This document shows, one piece after another, positions 8,251-16,369 of a DNA stretch of 64,000 nucleotides. This DNA comes from UBA1926 sp036732005 (lineage in GTDB: Bacteria; Planctomycetota; Phycisphaerae; Phycisphaerales; UBA1924). Where the stretch lies: NCBI GenBank assembly GCA_036732005.1, contig DAINDF010000003.1, positions 186,001 through 250,000 of the forward strand, given 5' to 3'. Under the pieces are notes generated by a model, which did no database searches, was not told the DNA's origin, and saw nothing but the letters and a program-made list of their open reading frames with translations. Every line of letters begins with the position of its first letter. The first letter of the stretch is position 1. The position numbers and the translations under genes were made by a program.

Positions 8251-8272
8251 TGGGGTGGGCTTCCCGCCCGTC
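8251..8272. repeat. REP-like palindromic element, copy 2
   Basis: TGGGGTGGGC, TT, CCCGCCCGTC lies between the convergent genes ending at 8182 and 8291. It has the same core as the copies at 6741-6769 and 17521-17553. Confidence 0.45.
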
Positions 8273-8290
8273 GACCAATCCGGATCCGTC

Positions 8291-8857
8291 TCAGCCCCGA
8301 CGCCGCGGACGCGCCGCCCCCGCCAGCACCCCGAGGCCCGCCGCCGCCATCAGGCCCGGCGTCGGCAGCGGCACCACCGTGATCGTGAACGACCCGAAAT
8401 CCCCGAAGGTGCTCTCCCCGCCCGAGACCAGCTCCATGAACCCGGTCGAGATGTCGTACGCCCCCAGCGCAAAGGTCGCCAGGTCGTTGACATCCCCCGC
8501 CGCCCAGGGCAGCGAAGACAGGAACTCCGCCTGCCCGTAGAGCGTCAGCGCCGGACCCCCGCCCATCGCCTCGAACGCGAGCGTCATCTCGGCGAAGACC
8601 TCGTTGGTGCCGTCGTTGTCGTAGTCCGTCACCTCATAGAGGAACGACAGCCCGCTGAGCGACGCGTCGCCCTCATATTCCACGCCCTGGTAGTACGCCG
8701 TCGCCGAGGTGAACTGACCCGAGTCCAGGTCGAACGCGAACTCGGCGATCAGGTCAACGCCCTCGACCTCACCCGTCACGCTGAAGATCACATCGTTCGC
8801 CAGGGCCCCGCCCGAGAGCGCCAGACCCGCGACCGCACCCACGATGAATCCACGCAT
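8291..8857 (-). CDS. PEP-CTERM-type secreted protein
   Basis: 188 residues from ATG 8857, which follows GAGAGGGGGCAGGG as SD. A signal peptide (MRGFIVGAVAGLALSGGALA) precedes an acidic, beta-rich body with no known domain. The C-terminus, VPLPTPGLMAAAGLGVLAGAARPRRRG, is a PEP-CTERM-like sorting tail: Pro-rich motif, one hydrophobic helix, then a basic end. In the systems where this is understood, exosortase removes the tail and the protein goes to the envelope or exopolymer. No exosortase gene is in the window. The frame stays open upstream of 8857, but only the internal ATG gives a signal peptide. Confidence 0.75.
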   Translation of the reverse strand: MRGFIVGAVAGLALSGGALANDVIFSVTGEVEGVDLIAEFAFDLDSGQFTSATAYYQGVEYEGDASLSGLSFLYEVTDYDNDGTNEVFAEMTLAFEAMGGGPALTLYGQAEFLSSLPWAAGDVNDLATFALGAYDISTGFMELVSGGESTFGDFGSFTITVVPLPTPGLMAAAGLGVLAGAARPRRRG

Positions 8858-9027
8858 CCCTGCCCCCTCTCTCGGGTCCCGCCCGCCACGCCGGCCCACG
8901 CCCGCGCCGCGACGGACCGGAGCATGCACGATCGCCCCCGGGCTGTCAACCCGCGCGGCGCAAACCCATGCAAATCCACCGCTTCCGGTGGGCGGACTTT
9001 GCGCATCCACAACAAAGCAACCGCGAC

Positions 9028-9036
9028 TTATCCACA
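9028..9036 (+). other. Isolated perfect DnaA-box 9-mer TTATCCACA
   Basis: The exact consensus lies in the 196-bp space between two minus-strand genes, with a weaker ATCCACA at about 9005. One box, no dnaA or dnaN gene and no AT-rich unwinding element nearby, so there is no origin call. Confidence 0.35.
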
Positions 9037-9053
9037 ACCCGGTCCGGCGACGC

Positions 9054-9467
9054 TCACAGCAGACGCGCCATCGCCCGACCCATCTCCGCGAGCCGATCCC
9101 TCTCCACCTCGATCGGCCTCCACTCCTTCGTCAGCCCCGACCCGTTCGCCGGCTTGGGGATGACATGGAAGTGCACATGCATCACCGCCTGCCCGGCCCC
9201 CGCGCCGTTGTTCTGCAGGATGTTGCACTCCGGCACCCCGGTCACCTTCTGCACCGCGCGCACGATCCGCGGCAGCACCTTCCCCACCGCCGCCGCCGCC
9301 TTGTCAGAAAGCCGGTCGAGCGTCTCGGCCGGCTCCTTGGGGATCACCAGCACATGCCCCTCGGCCAGCGGCGCGATATCCATGATCGCGATCACCGCCT
9401 CGTCCTCGTACACCTTCTGCGCCGGGATCTCGCCTCGGATGATCTTGCTGAAAATGGAGTCTGACAT
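9054..9467 (-). CDS. HIT family nucleotide-binding protein (HINT-like)
   Basis: A 137-residue protein matching the HIT (histidine triad) family from end to end: IFSKIIRGEIPAQKVYED at the N-terminus, ILQNNGAGAGQAVMHVHFHVIP with the His-x-His-x-His triad near residue 105, and a C-terminal KEWRP segment. HIT proteins of this size hydrolyse adenosine phosphoramidates and similar nucleotides in the cytoplasm. The start ATG 9467 begins the conserved MSDSIFSKI region. No SD precedes it. A TACGAT hexamer (9479-9474) lies 6 nt upstream, which suggests a leaderless message. Confidence 0.9.
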   Translation of the reverse strand: MSDSIFSKIIRGEIPAQKVYEDEAVIAIMDIAPLAEGHVLVIPKEPAETLDRLSDKAAAAVGKVLPRIVRAVQKVTGVPECNILQNNGAGAGQAVMHVHFHVIPKPANGSGLTKEWRPIEVERDRLAEMGRAMARLL

Positions 9468-9473
9468 GCCCGG

Positions 9474-9479
9474 ATCGTA
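9474..9479 (-). promoter_or_regulatory. -10-like hexamer TACGAT for the HIT gene
   Basis: On the minus strand TACGAT is followed by CCGGGC and the start ATG 9467. There is no recognisable -35 at 16-18 nt. Confidence 0.4.
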
Positions 9480-9520
9480 CTCGCCCCGCCGAGCCACCGG
9501 CCCGGGGGACGACCCGCCGG

Positions 9521-9994
9521 TCACTCGGTCAGCGACGGCGCCGACCGCAGCCTCGCCAGCGCGTTGTTCCGGAACCGCGCGTCCCCCGTGATCTCCCGCC
9601 CGAACCACTCGGGGGGCTCGAACGCCCGCGCCGCCTCCTCGCTCGCGAACTCCACCTCCGCCACCACCAGCCCCGACAGCGGGCCGTGGTAGACATCGAT
9701 CTCGACCGCGTGCCCCCCCGCGTGCAGCACGAACCGGCTCTTGGAGAGCCTCCGCCCCTCGGTCAGCGCCCACAGCGCCGACGCCGTCCCCGCGTCCACC
9801 TCGACCTCGATCTCCGTGCGCACCATCCCCGCCCCGCGCTTGACCGCAAGCGTGCTCCGCTCGTCCTCACGCCGGATCCGCACCTCCGTGCCGTCCGCGT
9901 CCAGGGCGAGGTACCCCTGCTCCATCACCCGGCCCCGCCCACGGAACGAGAGCGGCCCGTCCACCAGGAATTTGCGCTCGATCTCCGTCCCCAT
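9521..9994 (-). CDS. CYTH-domain triphosphate tunnel protein
   Basis: 157 residues starting with the CYTH signature EIERKFLV (ExExK), then EQGYLALDADGTEVRIRRE, LAVKRG, RTEIEVEVDAG, KSRFVLHAGGHAVEIDVYHGPLSGLVVAEVEF and WFGREITGD. The acidic and basic residues of the tunnel alternate as in active family members. CYTH enzymes bind triphosphate groups with divalent metal; single-domain bacterial versions hydrolyse inorganic triphosphate, and some make cyclic AMP. Which applies here cannot be told. A CHAD protein, the common partner of CYTH in polyphosphate metabolism, is encoded about 3 kb away at 13122-14012. Confidence 0.85.
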   Translation of the reverse strand: MGTEIERKFLVDGPLSFRGRGRVMEQGYLALDADGTEVRIRREDERSTLAVKRGAGMVRTEIEVEVDAGTASALWALTEGRRLSKSRFVLHAGGHAVEIDVYHGPLSGLVVAEVEFASEEAARAFEPPEWFGREITGDARFRNNALARLRSAPSLTE

Positions 9995-10000
9995 CCCGCG

Positions 10001-10006
10001 ATGATA
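10001..10006 (-). promoter_or_regulatory. -10-like hexamer TATCAT for the CYTH gene
   Basis: TATCAT, then CGCGGG, then ATG 9994 on the minus strand. The 6-nt spacing and absence of an SD match the other proposed leaderless starts. Confidence 0.45.
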
Positions 10007-10111
10007 CCGCAAGCCCCCGCGGCGCCCGGGGCGGGGGCGGGGGACGGGAACAAGACGATCCCCCACCCGGGCCCGGGCCGACTCGACGCGCCCGGCACGC
10101 GCCTACCCACC

Positions 10112-11539
10112 TCAGGCCGGGTGCGTCACCCCCTCGCACGCCTCGCGGCCGGCCGCGAAGGCGTGCTCGTTGAGCTCCATCATCGTGCAATCGCCCTTGA
10201 GCGCGCGCCCCATCGCGAACAGGAAGGTCTCCGGGGGGAACAGCCCCGTCGCCGCCTGCACCGCGCCGAGCGCCACGACATTCTTGACCATCCGTTTGCC
10301 GAGCGCCGCGGCGATCTCCGTGCACGGCACGCCCACCATCCGGATCCCCCGCCCCAGGTCGGGCGGCTCCGCGATCACCGTGCTGTCGTACACGACCACG
10401 CCCCCGTCGCGCACCGTGGGCCCGAACTTCTCGAGGCTCGGCGCGTTGAACGCCACAAGAAGGTGCGGGTGGGGCGAGGCCGGGCTGAGCACCTCGTCAA
10501 CCGCGATGTGCACATCGGCGTACGAGGTCCCCCCGCGCGACTCGGGCCCGTAACTGGGGATGTGCGTCGCGTCCCACCCCTCGTTGATCGCGGCCTTGGC
10601 CGTCAGCATCGCGATCGTCTGCGCCCCGTCGCCGCCCGCGCCCGCGAACTTGATCTCGATGTCCCGCGCGTCGAGGCGGTCGGGGAAGCCACCGCCGAAT
10701 CGCTCCGGCGCCAGGTCCGTCCCGCCCAGCACGCCCAGCACCCGGTCCGCGTCAAAGGTCGGCTCGGGCATCTCGAACCAGGGCTCGGGCGCCTCGTCCT
10801 TCTTGACCCCGAGCGGGAAGTACCGCGTCATCTTGTCGGCGACCCAGCGCTCGGCCTCCGTCGGCGACATCTTCAGGTGCGTCGGGCACTCGGACAGGAT
10901 CTCGACAAACGAGAGGCCCCGCCTCTCCACCTGCAGCGTCAACGCCTTCTTGATCGCCTTCTTCGCCCGCATCCGCTGCTTGGCGTCGAACAACGCGCAC
11001 CGCTCGACATACACCGTCCCGTCGATCTGGCTGACGATCTCCGCCATCCGCAGCGGCTCGCCCGCCATCCGCGGCCGGCCCTCGGGCGTCGTCGCCGTCT
11101 TCTGCCCCGGCAGCGTCGTCGGCGCCATCTGCCCGCCCGTCATCCCGTAGATCGCGTTGTTCACGAAGATGAACGACATCGGCAGGCCCATCTGGCACGC
11201 CTGCATGATCTCGGCCAGCCCGATCGAGGCCAGGTCCCCGTCCCCCTGGTACGCGACCACGATCGCGTTCGGGTTGGCCACCTTGTGCCCGATCCCCACC
11301 GCCGGCGCCCGACCGTGCGCCGCCTGCGTGTTGCCCACATCGAGGTAGTAATAGAGGAACACCGAGCACCCCACCGGGGAGACCGCGACCGTCCGGTCCT
11401 GCACGCCCAGTTCCTCGATCGCCTCGGCGAGGTACTTGTGGATCAGCCCGTGCCCGCACCCGGCGCAGTAGTGCGTCGCGTGGCCCTTGAGACCCTCCCC
11501 GTGCGCGTGCCGATCGAATGTCTCGTAGAACACGCTCAT
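10112..11539 (-). CDS. 2-oxoacid:ferredoxin oxidoreductase, fused beta (TPP) and gamma subunits
   Basis: 475 residues. The N-terminal half is a beta subunit: HYCAGCGHGL, then the thiamine-diphosphate motif GDGDLASIGLAEIMQA ending with NNAIYGMTGGQ, and TTPEGRP. After a linker at about 290-300 the C-terminal half is a gamma subunit: IEIKFAGAGGDGAQTIAMLTAKAA, SYGPESRGGTSYADVHIA, LLVAFNAPSLEKF and MVKNVVALGAVQAATGLFP. Together with the upstream gene it would oxidatively decarboxylate a 2-oxoacid (2-oxoglutarate, branched-chain 2-oxoacids or pyruvate) to acyl-CoA and reduce ferredoxin. The sequence does not fix the substrate. The ATG at 11539 overlaps the upstream stop by 4 nt (ATGA), so translation is coupled. 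Confidence 0.88.
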   Translation of the reverse strand: MSVFYETFDRHAHGEGLKGHATHYCAGCGHGLIHKYLAEAIEELGVQDRTVAVSPVGCSVFLYYYLDVGNTQAAHGRAPAVGIGHKVANPNAIVVAYQGDGDLASIGLAEIMQACQMGLPMSFIFVNNAIYGMTGGQMAPTTLPGQKTATTPEGRPRMAGEPLRMAEIVSQIDGTVYVERCALFDAKQRMRAKKAIKKALTLQVERRGLSFVEILSECPTHLKMSPTEAERWVADKMTRYFPLGVKKDEAPEPWFEMPEPTFDADRVLGVLGGTDLAPERFGGGFPDRLDARDIEIKFAGAGGDGAQTIAMLTAKAAINEGWDATHIPSYGPESRGGTSYADVHIAVDEVLSPASPHPHLLVAFNAPSLEKFGPTVRDGGVVVYDSTVIAEPPDLGRGIRMVGVPCTEIAAALGKRMVKNVVALGAVQAATGLFPPETFLFAMGRALKGDCTMMELNEHAFAAGREACEGVTHPA

Positions 11540-12969
11540 GCCGCACCCCCCGCCGCGGCGACCCCGCCGCCCGCCGCCATCGCCTCGACCCCCGCGATGA
11601 TCTCGCCCATCTGCGGCAGCACGCCGCCCATCCGACGCACCCGACCGATCGGGGGCAGGCCCGTCACGCCCGCCCGGCTCATCGCCAGGCGGAATTCGTC
11701 CTCCAACTGCCCCGGGCCCCCCTCGACGAAGACCAGCCCGCGGGCCCGCTCCACGATCGGCCCGATCGCCCCCACCGGGAAGGGCCACAGCGTCACAGGG
11801 CGGAACAGCCCCGCCTTGATCCCCTTGTCACGCAGCCGCTCCACCGCCCCCTTGGCCATCCGCGCCGGCGTGTTGCACGCCACCAGCACCCACTCGGCGT
11901 CCTCGCACCGGAAGGCCTCTGACCGCTGCTCCGCAACGGTCATGCGGGCGTACTTCTCGTTCAGGTGCTCGTTCTGCTTCTCCAGATCCGCCTCGCACAG
12001 GTTGATCGAGCAGATCAGGTTCCGCCGGTGCGCCTCGTCGCCCCAGACCGCCCACTCCGGCAGCCCGGGCCGGACCATCTCCTCCGGCAGCCTGACCTTG
12101 CCCGACATCTGCCCCAGGTACCCGTCGCTCGCGAGGATCACCGGGTTGCGGTACTTGAACGAGAGTTCGAACGCCAGCATCGTCAGGTCGAGCATCTCCT
12201 GCGGCGTCGAGGGCGCCAGCACGACCGCGTGCGTGTTCCCGTGCCCCAGCCCCCGGCAGCAGAGTTTGATGTCCGACTGCTCGGGCGCGATGTTCCCAAG
12301 CCCCGGGCCGCCCCGCATCACATTGAAGAACACCCCGGGGACCTCCGCCCCGATCATGTACGAGATCCCCTCGAGCATCAGGCTGAACCCGGGCGAACTG
12401 GTGAAGGTCATGCAACGCAGACCCGCGCCGCCGCACCCGTACATCATGTTGACCGTCGCCACCTCGCTGACCGCCTGCACGAACGCGCCGTCGAGCTTCG
12501 GCAGCAGCCGCGCGAGCAACTCCGCACCCTCCGTCGAGGGCGTGATCGGATACCCGAAGAAGTGCCGGCACCCCGCGAGGATCGCCCCCACCGCCGAGGC
12601 GTGGTTGCCCTTGAGCACCATCGCCTCCTGACGGGGCAGCGGCACCCGCGCGTCCGGGATCGCCACGGGCTCCGGGGCCGTCGTCGTGCGCGCGCCGAAC
12701 AGCTTCTCCGGGTCCTCGAGCTCGAAGTCGCTCGCGTCCGCCGGCTTGGCCATCAGCCCGTACGGCTCCGGGCACGCCTCCAGGCACAGCCCGCACCCGT
12801 TGCACGCGCTCGTGTCGACCACCACGGGGGTCAGCCCCGTCCGCGGGTCGATCGCCTCGCTCATGTGGATGCAATCCTTGGGGCAGGCCTCGATGCACCG
12901 CCCGCACCCCTTGCAGAACTGCGGGAAAAGAAACGGTTTGGGCCTCGCCTTGGTGCCGTCGCTGACCAT
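11536..12969 (-). CDS. 2-oxoacid:ferredoxin oxidoreductase alpha subunit fused to an N-terminal 2[4Fe-4S] ferredoxin
   Basis: 477 residues. Residues 10-65 hold two cluster motifs, CKGCGRCIEACPKDC and CNGCGLCLEACPEP. The alpha subunit begins with the CoA/pyrimidine-domain motif GNHASAVGAILAGCRHFFGYPITPSTE and continues through MTFTSSPGFSLMLEGISYMIG, EVPGVFFNVMRGGPG and a C-terminal FVEGGPGQLEDEFR segment. The start at 12969 is chosen over an in-frame ATG at 13005 because GGGGAGGTG lies 6 nt upstream of it. With the downstream beta-gamma fusion the whole complex needs only two genes. A sigma-70-type promoter is visible at 13090-13118. Confidence 0.88.
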   Translation of the reverse strand: MVSDGTKARPKPFLFPQFCKGCGRCIEACPKDCIHMSEAIDPRTGLTPVVVDTSACNGCGLCLEACPEPYGLMAKPADASDFELEDPEKLFGARTTTAPEPVAIPDARVPLPRQEAMVLKGNHASAVGAILAGCRHFFGYPITPSTEGAELLARLLPKLDGAFVQAVSEVATVNMMYGCGGAGLRCMTFTSSPGFSLMLEGISYMIGAEVPGVFFNVMRGGPGLGNIAPEQSDIKLCCRGLGHGNTHAVVLAPSTPQEMLDLTMLAFELSFKYRNPVILASDGYLGQMSGKVRLPEEMVRPGLPEWAVWGDEAHRRNLICSINLCEADLEKQNEHLNEKYARMTVAEQRSEAFRCEDAEWVLVACNTPARMAKGAVERLRDKGIKAGLFRPVTLWPFPVGAIGPIVERARGLVFVEGGPGQLEDEFRLAMSRAGVTGLPPIGRVRRMGGVLPQMGEIIAGVEAMAAGGGVAAAGGAA

Positions 12970-13089
12970 CCGCTGCACCTCCCCGGTCCCGGCCCCCACC
13001 ACCACATTTCGGAGGCGAGGGAAGGCCCGATCCGCCGACCCCGGGGCGAGCCCGACCGTCGGATCGGCCCCGGAGGTCTATACCGGATA

Positions 13090-13118
13090 ATCATAGCCAC
13101 AAATCTGGGGCAACACAA
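13090..13118 (-). promoter_or_regulatory. Sigma-70-like promoter of the oxidoreductase operon
   Basis: On the minus strand TTGTGT (13118-13113), a 17-nt spacer and TATGAT (13095-13090) form the best two-box promoter I saw in the window. It predicts a start near 13083 and a leader of about 115 nt before ATG 12969. Confidence 0.6.
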
Positions 13119-13121
13119 CGA

Positions 13122-14012
13122 TCACGCCGCCGGCGCCCGACGCCGATCCCCCTCCAGACCCGCCAGCAGCCACGCGAGCGACTCACGCGCGGCCCGCTCG
13201 ACGGCACGCCGGCGCGTCTCGATCGCCGCGTTAAGCGGTGCCGCCTCCTCGCCACCCAACGCGCCGCGCGCCGACACCGACGCGATCAGCGCCCGCGCAA
13301 CCACCAGGTCCTGGTGATCCCCAAGCCGGGCGTGCGCCGCCCGCACCAGCTCCACCAGAGCCCCCGCGTCGGTCTGGAGACCACCGCCGACCAATTCGAG
13401 GGTGTACCGCAGCCGCTTGACGGCGATCCGCGCCTCGTGCAGGTCTTCCGGTTCTGCCAGCCCCCCCTCGACCCGGGAACGCAGCGCCTCGGTCAACTCG
13501 GCAATCCGCCACCCCGCGAGCGTCGCGAGATCGGCCGCCCGCTCGCCCCCGATCCGGGCGCCCCGGGCGCCCCGGGCGGCACGCCGCGCCGCCCTCCGGA
13601 CCCGCCCCGGGCCCGCGGCGCGGGCGCGGAGCGACGCGGTCGCGGCGGCCCGGGACTCGGCCAGGTGCTCAAGAACCGGCGCCAACAACGGAGCCAGGCC
13701 CGGTTCCCCCTCGGCGACGCCTCGCCAGAGTTCGGCCTGCACATCGGCGTCCCGCACCGCCGCGGCGGCGCGCCGAAGGCCCCGGAGCAACTTCCTGATC
13801 CGATCCAGGTCCCGCCCGCGAAAGCAGGGCTCGAACAGCGCGAGCGCGGCCCCAGCGCGGCGGGTCGCGATACGCAGGCGGTGGACGCCCTCGGGTTCGT
13901 CGGCCCGGGCGCGCAACGCCGGGCGGATCCGCCGGGCGACCACCCCCAGCCGGTCCACCACCGCGCGGCGCGCCGCCCGCTTCGTGGACAGGCTCAGATC
14001 CAAGGGCCGCAC
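13122..14012 (-). CDS. CHAD-domain protein
   Basis: A 296-residue Arg/Ala-rich helical protein. Two conserved CHAD repeats are visible: VHRLRIATRRAGAALALFEP with LRGLRRAAAAVRDADVQ, and LHEARIAVKRLRYTLELVGG with AHARLGDHQDLVVARALI. The repeated His and Arg residues form the basic surface that binds polyphosphate in this family. The start is GTG 14012, chosen because AAGGAG stands 7 nt before it; upstream codons in the frame are low-complexity Pro/Arg. A functional link to the CYTH protein at 9521-9994 is likely, but it is inference. Confidence 0.82.
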   Translation of the reverse strand: MRPLDLSLSTKRAARRAVVDRLGVVARRIRPALRARADEPEGVHRLRIATRRAGAALALFEPCFRGRDLDRIRKLLRGLRRAAAAVRDADVQAELWRGVAEGEPGLAPLLAPVLEHLAESRAAATASLRARAAGPGRVRRAARRAARGARGARIGGERAADLATLAGWRIAELTEALRSRVEGGLAEPEDLHEARIAVKRLRYTLELVGGGLQTDAGALVELVRAAHARLGDHQDLVVARALIASVSARGALGGEEAAPLNAAIETRRRAVERAARESLAWLLAGLEGDRRRAPAA

Positions 14013-14300
14013 GGCCCGGCTCCTTCCCGGCGGTCGCGGCCCCTCGGGGCCCGGCCGCCTCCCTCTTGAGGATCGTAGAGCCGACCGGTCGACGGGCCCC
14101 GGGGGGAGGGCCGCAATGGGGGGGTGCACCTGCGCTCGGGGCCCGGGCGCGCGGTTCGGCGCGGTGGCCAACCCCGGGGGCGAGCCCTATCGTTGCCGCC
14201 CGCGGGTCGGACGCCCCGCCCGGGCGGTCGAGCCCGCCCCGGATCGCCGGCAGGACCCCTGATCCCGCGAGAAGACGCCGCGAAGAAAGGACCCCCCGTC

Positions 14301-15749
14301 ATGGCCGCAGGCACGCAAGGCACCGTCTCCCAGGTCATCGGCTCGACCTTCGACGCCCAGTTCCCCGAGGACCAGCTCCCCGAGATCTACAACGCCGTGA
14401 CGATCGCCTGGACGCAGGACGGCGTGTCGATGGCGCTGACCGGCGAGGTGCAGCAGCACCTCGGCGGCGGCCGCGTCCGCGCGGTCGCGCTGGGCTCGAC
14501 CGACGGGCTCAAGCGCGGCATGGCGATCCTCGACACCGGCGCCCCGGTCGCCGTGCCCGTCGGCGAGAAGGTGCTGGGGCGGGTGTTCAACCTGCTGGGC
14601 AACCCGATCGACAACAGGCCCGCCCCCGAGGGCGCCGAGCGCCGCCCCATCCACCGCGAGGCCCCCGAGTTCACCGCCCTCAACCCGCGGACGGAGATCC
14701 TCGTCACCGGCATCAAGGTCATCGACCTGCTCTGCCCGTTCGTGCGCGGCGGCAAGATCGGGCTGTTCGGGGGCGCGGGCGTCGGCAAGACCGTCATCAT
14801 CCAGGAGATGATCGCCCGCGTGGCCCGTGAGTTCGGCGGCTACAGCGTGTTCTGCGGCGTGGGCGAGCGCACCCGCGAGGGCAACGACCTCTGGCGAGAG
14901 ATGCAAGAGGCCGAGTACACCGACGAGAACGGCAAGAAGGCCCATGTCATCGACAAGGTGGCGATGGTCTTCGGGCAGATGAACGAGCCCCCGGGCGCCC
15001 GCCTCCGCGTCGCGCTCTCGGGCCTGACGATGGCCGAGGATTTCCGCGACTCGTCGGGCAAGGAGACGATGATCTTCGTCGACAACATCTTCCGCTTCAC
15101 GCAGGCGGGCTCCGAGGTCTCGGCGCTCCTGGGCCGCATGCCCAGCGCCGTGGGCTACCAGCCGACCCTCTCGACGGAGATGGGCGAACTCCAGGAGCGG
15201 ATCACCTCGACCAGCAAGGGCGCGATCACCAGCGTGCAGGCCATCTATGTGCCCGCCGACGACCTGACCGACCCCGCCCCCGCCACCGCCTTCGCCCACC
15301 TCGACGCGTTCGTCGTGCTCGAGCGCGGCATCGCCGAGAAGGGCATCTTCCCCGCCGTCGACCCCCTCGCCTCGACCTCGACCATCCTCGACCCGGGCAT
15401 CATCGGGCAGCGGCACTACCAGGTCTCCCAGCAGGTCCAGCGCATCCTCCAGCGCTACAAGGACCTCCAGGACATCATCGCCATCCTCGGCGTCGACGAA
15501 CTGAGCGAGGACGACAAGCTCATCGTCGCCCGCGCCCGCAAGATCGAACGCTTCCTCTCCCAGCCCTTCTATGTCGCCGAGGTCTTCACCGGCTTCCCCG
15601 GCATCTACACCAGCCTCGAGGACACCATCGACTCCTTCGAGCGCCTCGTCGCCGGCGAGGGCGACGACCTGCCCGAGTCCGCGTTCATGTATGTCGGCAC
15701 GCTCGACGACGCCCGCCGCAAGGCCGAGAAGGCCGCCGCGAGCGTGTGA
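14301..15749 (+). CDS. atpD: F0F1 ATP synthase subunit beta
   Basis: 482 residues, nearly colinear with AtpD: Walker A GGAGVGKTV near residue 156, GERTREGNDLW, Walker B MIFVDNIFRF, ALLGRMPSAVGYQPTL and the C-terminal IERFLSQPFYVAEVFTG. It is the catalytic subunit of ATP synthase on the inner face of the membrane. ATG 14301 follows AAAGGA (14286-14291) and begins the usual MAAGTQGTVSQVIGSTFDAQF region. It stands alone: no atpC or other ATP synthase gene flanks it, and an intrinsic terminator follows 27 nt after the stop, so it is a single-gene transcript. Planctomycetes often have scattered F-type genes; a second, alternative ATPase elsewhere cannot be excluded. Confidence 0.95.
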   Translation: MAAGTQGTVSQVIGSTFDAQFPEDQLPEIYNAVTIAWTQDGVSMALTGEVQQHLGGGRVRAVALGSTDGLKRGMAILDTGAPVAVPVGEKVLGRVFNLLGNPIDNRPAPEGAERRPIHREAPEFTALNPRTEILVTGIKVIDLLCPFVRGGKIGLFGGAGVGKTVIIQEMIARVAREFGGYSVFCGVGERTREGNDLWREMQEAEYTDENGKKAHVIDKVAMVFGQMNEPPGARLRVALSGLTMAEDFRDSSGKETMIFVDNIFRFTQAGSEVSALLGRMPSAVGYQPTLSTEMGELQERITSTSKGAITSVQAIYVPADDLTDPAPATAFAHLDAFVVLERGIAEKGIFPAVDPLASTSTILDPGIIGQRHYQVSQQVQRILQRYKDLQDIIAILGVDELSEDDKLIVARARKIERFLSQPFYVAEVFTGFPGIYTSLEDTIDSFERLVAGEGDDLPESAFMYVGTLDDARRKAEKAAASV

Positions 15750-15776
15750 GCGATTGACATCACCTCGTCCGCCCGA

Positions 15777-15802
15777 ACGCCCCGCCCACGCGGGGCGTTT
15801 TT
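15777..15802 (+). terminator. Intrinsic terminator of atpD
   Basis: A perfect 9-bp stem, ACGCCCCGC / GCGGGGCGT, with a CCAC loop, runs into TTTTT at 15798-15802. Confidence 0.9.
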
Positions 15803-15817
15803 CTTGGCCGCCCCGCC

Positions 15818-16369
15818 TCACCCGCCCGAGAGCACGAACCGGTCACGCAGCGTCACCGCCGAGCCGTCCGGCCCGATCGTGCGGAAGAACGCCTCCAGCG
15901 CCACCCACGAGCCCTCCCCACGCGCGGTCGCGGCGAGCCAGGGCGGCAGGTCCTTGAGCGCCACCCGGTAGGTCCGCGTCGAGGGGTCGTACAGCCGCGC
16001 GTTGCGTTGCAGGTCCGTCAGGTCGATCTCCCAGATCAGCTCCTGCGTCTCCCGGTTCGCCGCGCCCCCCTCCGGGCGGAACAGCTGCACCTCCAAGCGC
16101 CCCGCGCCCTTGACCGTGTCCCCCCATTGATCGCGGAGTTCGAGGAAGAGCAGGATCCGCGGCTCGCCCGACGCCGGCGCCTCGAAGTGCGTCAGCGGGA
16201 AGATCCGCAGCCTCGCGGGCGAGAACGGCGACGCCACCATCGCCCCGCCCGGCGGCGTGAGAAGGGGGCGGTCCTCGCCCGCCCGCTCGGCCGCGCACCC
16301 GACCAACCCGATCAGGCCCGACGCCGCCGCCGCCCACGCCACGCCCGCGATCATCCGCTCAAGCCGCAT
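15818..16369 (-). CDS. Lipoprotein of unknown function
   Basis: 183 residues with a lipoprotein signal ending LIGLVGC (Cys25). The mature part contains RLRIFPLTHFEAP, ILLFLELRDQWGDTVKGAGRLEVQLF and YRVALKDLPPWLAA, which reads as a beta-sandwich domain acting on an envelope component, but no family is recognised. The start ATG 16369 lies inside the end of the neighbouring phage-like gene (11-nt overlap) and has TACACT 7 nt upstream instead of an SD. It looks like a host gene at the edge of the phage module. Functionally it may still belong with it. Confidence 0.65.
   Translation of the reverse strand: MRLERMIAGVAWAAAASGLIGLVGCAAERAGEDRPLLTPPGGAMVASPFSPARLRIFPLTHFEAPASGEPRILLFLELRDQWGDTVKGAGRLEVQLFRPEGGAANRETQELIWEIDLTDLQRNARLYDPSTRTYRVALKDLPPWLAATARGEGSWVALEAFFRTIGPDGSAVTLRDRFVLSGG

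Noticed and set aside
9028..9036. Replication origin
   Set aside because: Only one perfect DnaA box, no dnaA/dnaN gene, no AT-rich element, and the main skew changes lie elsewhere.
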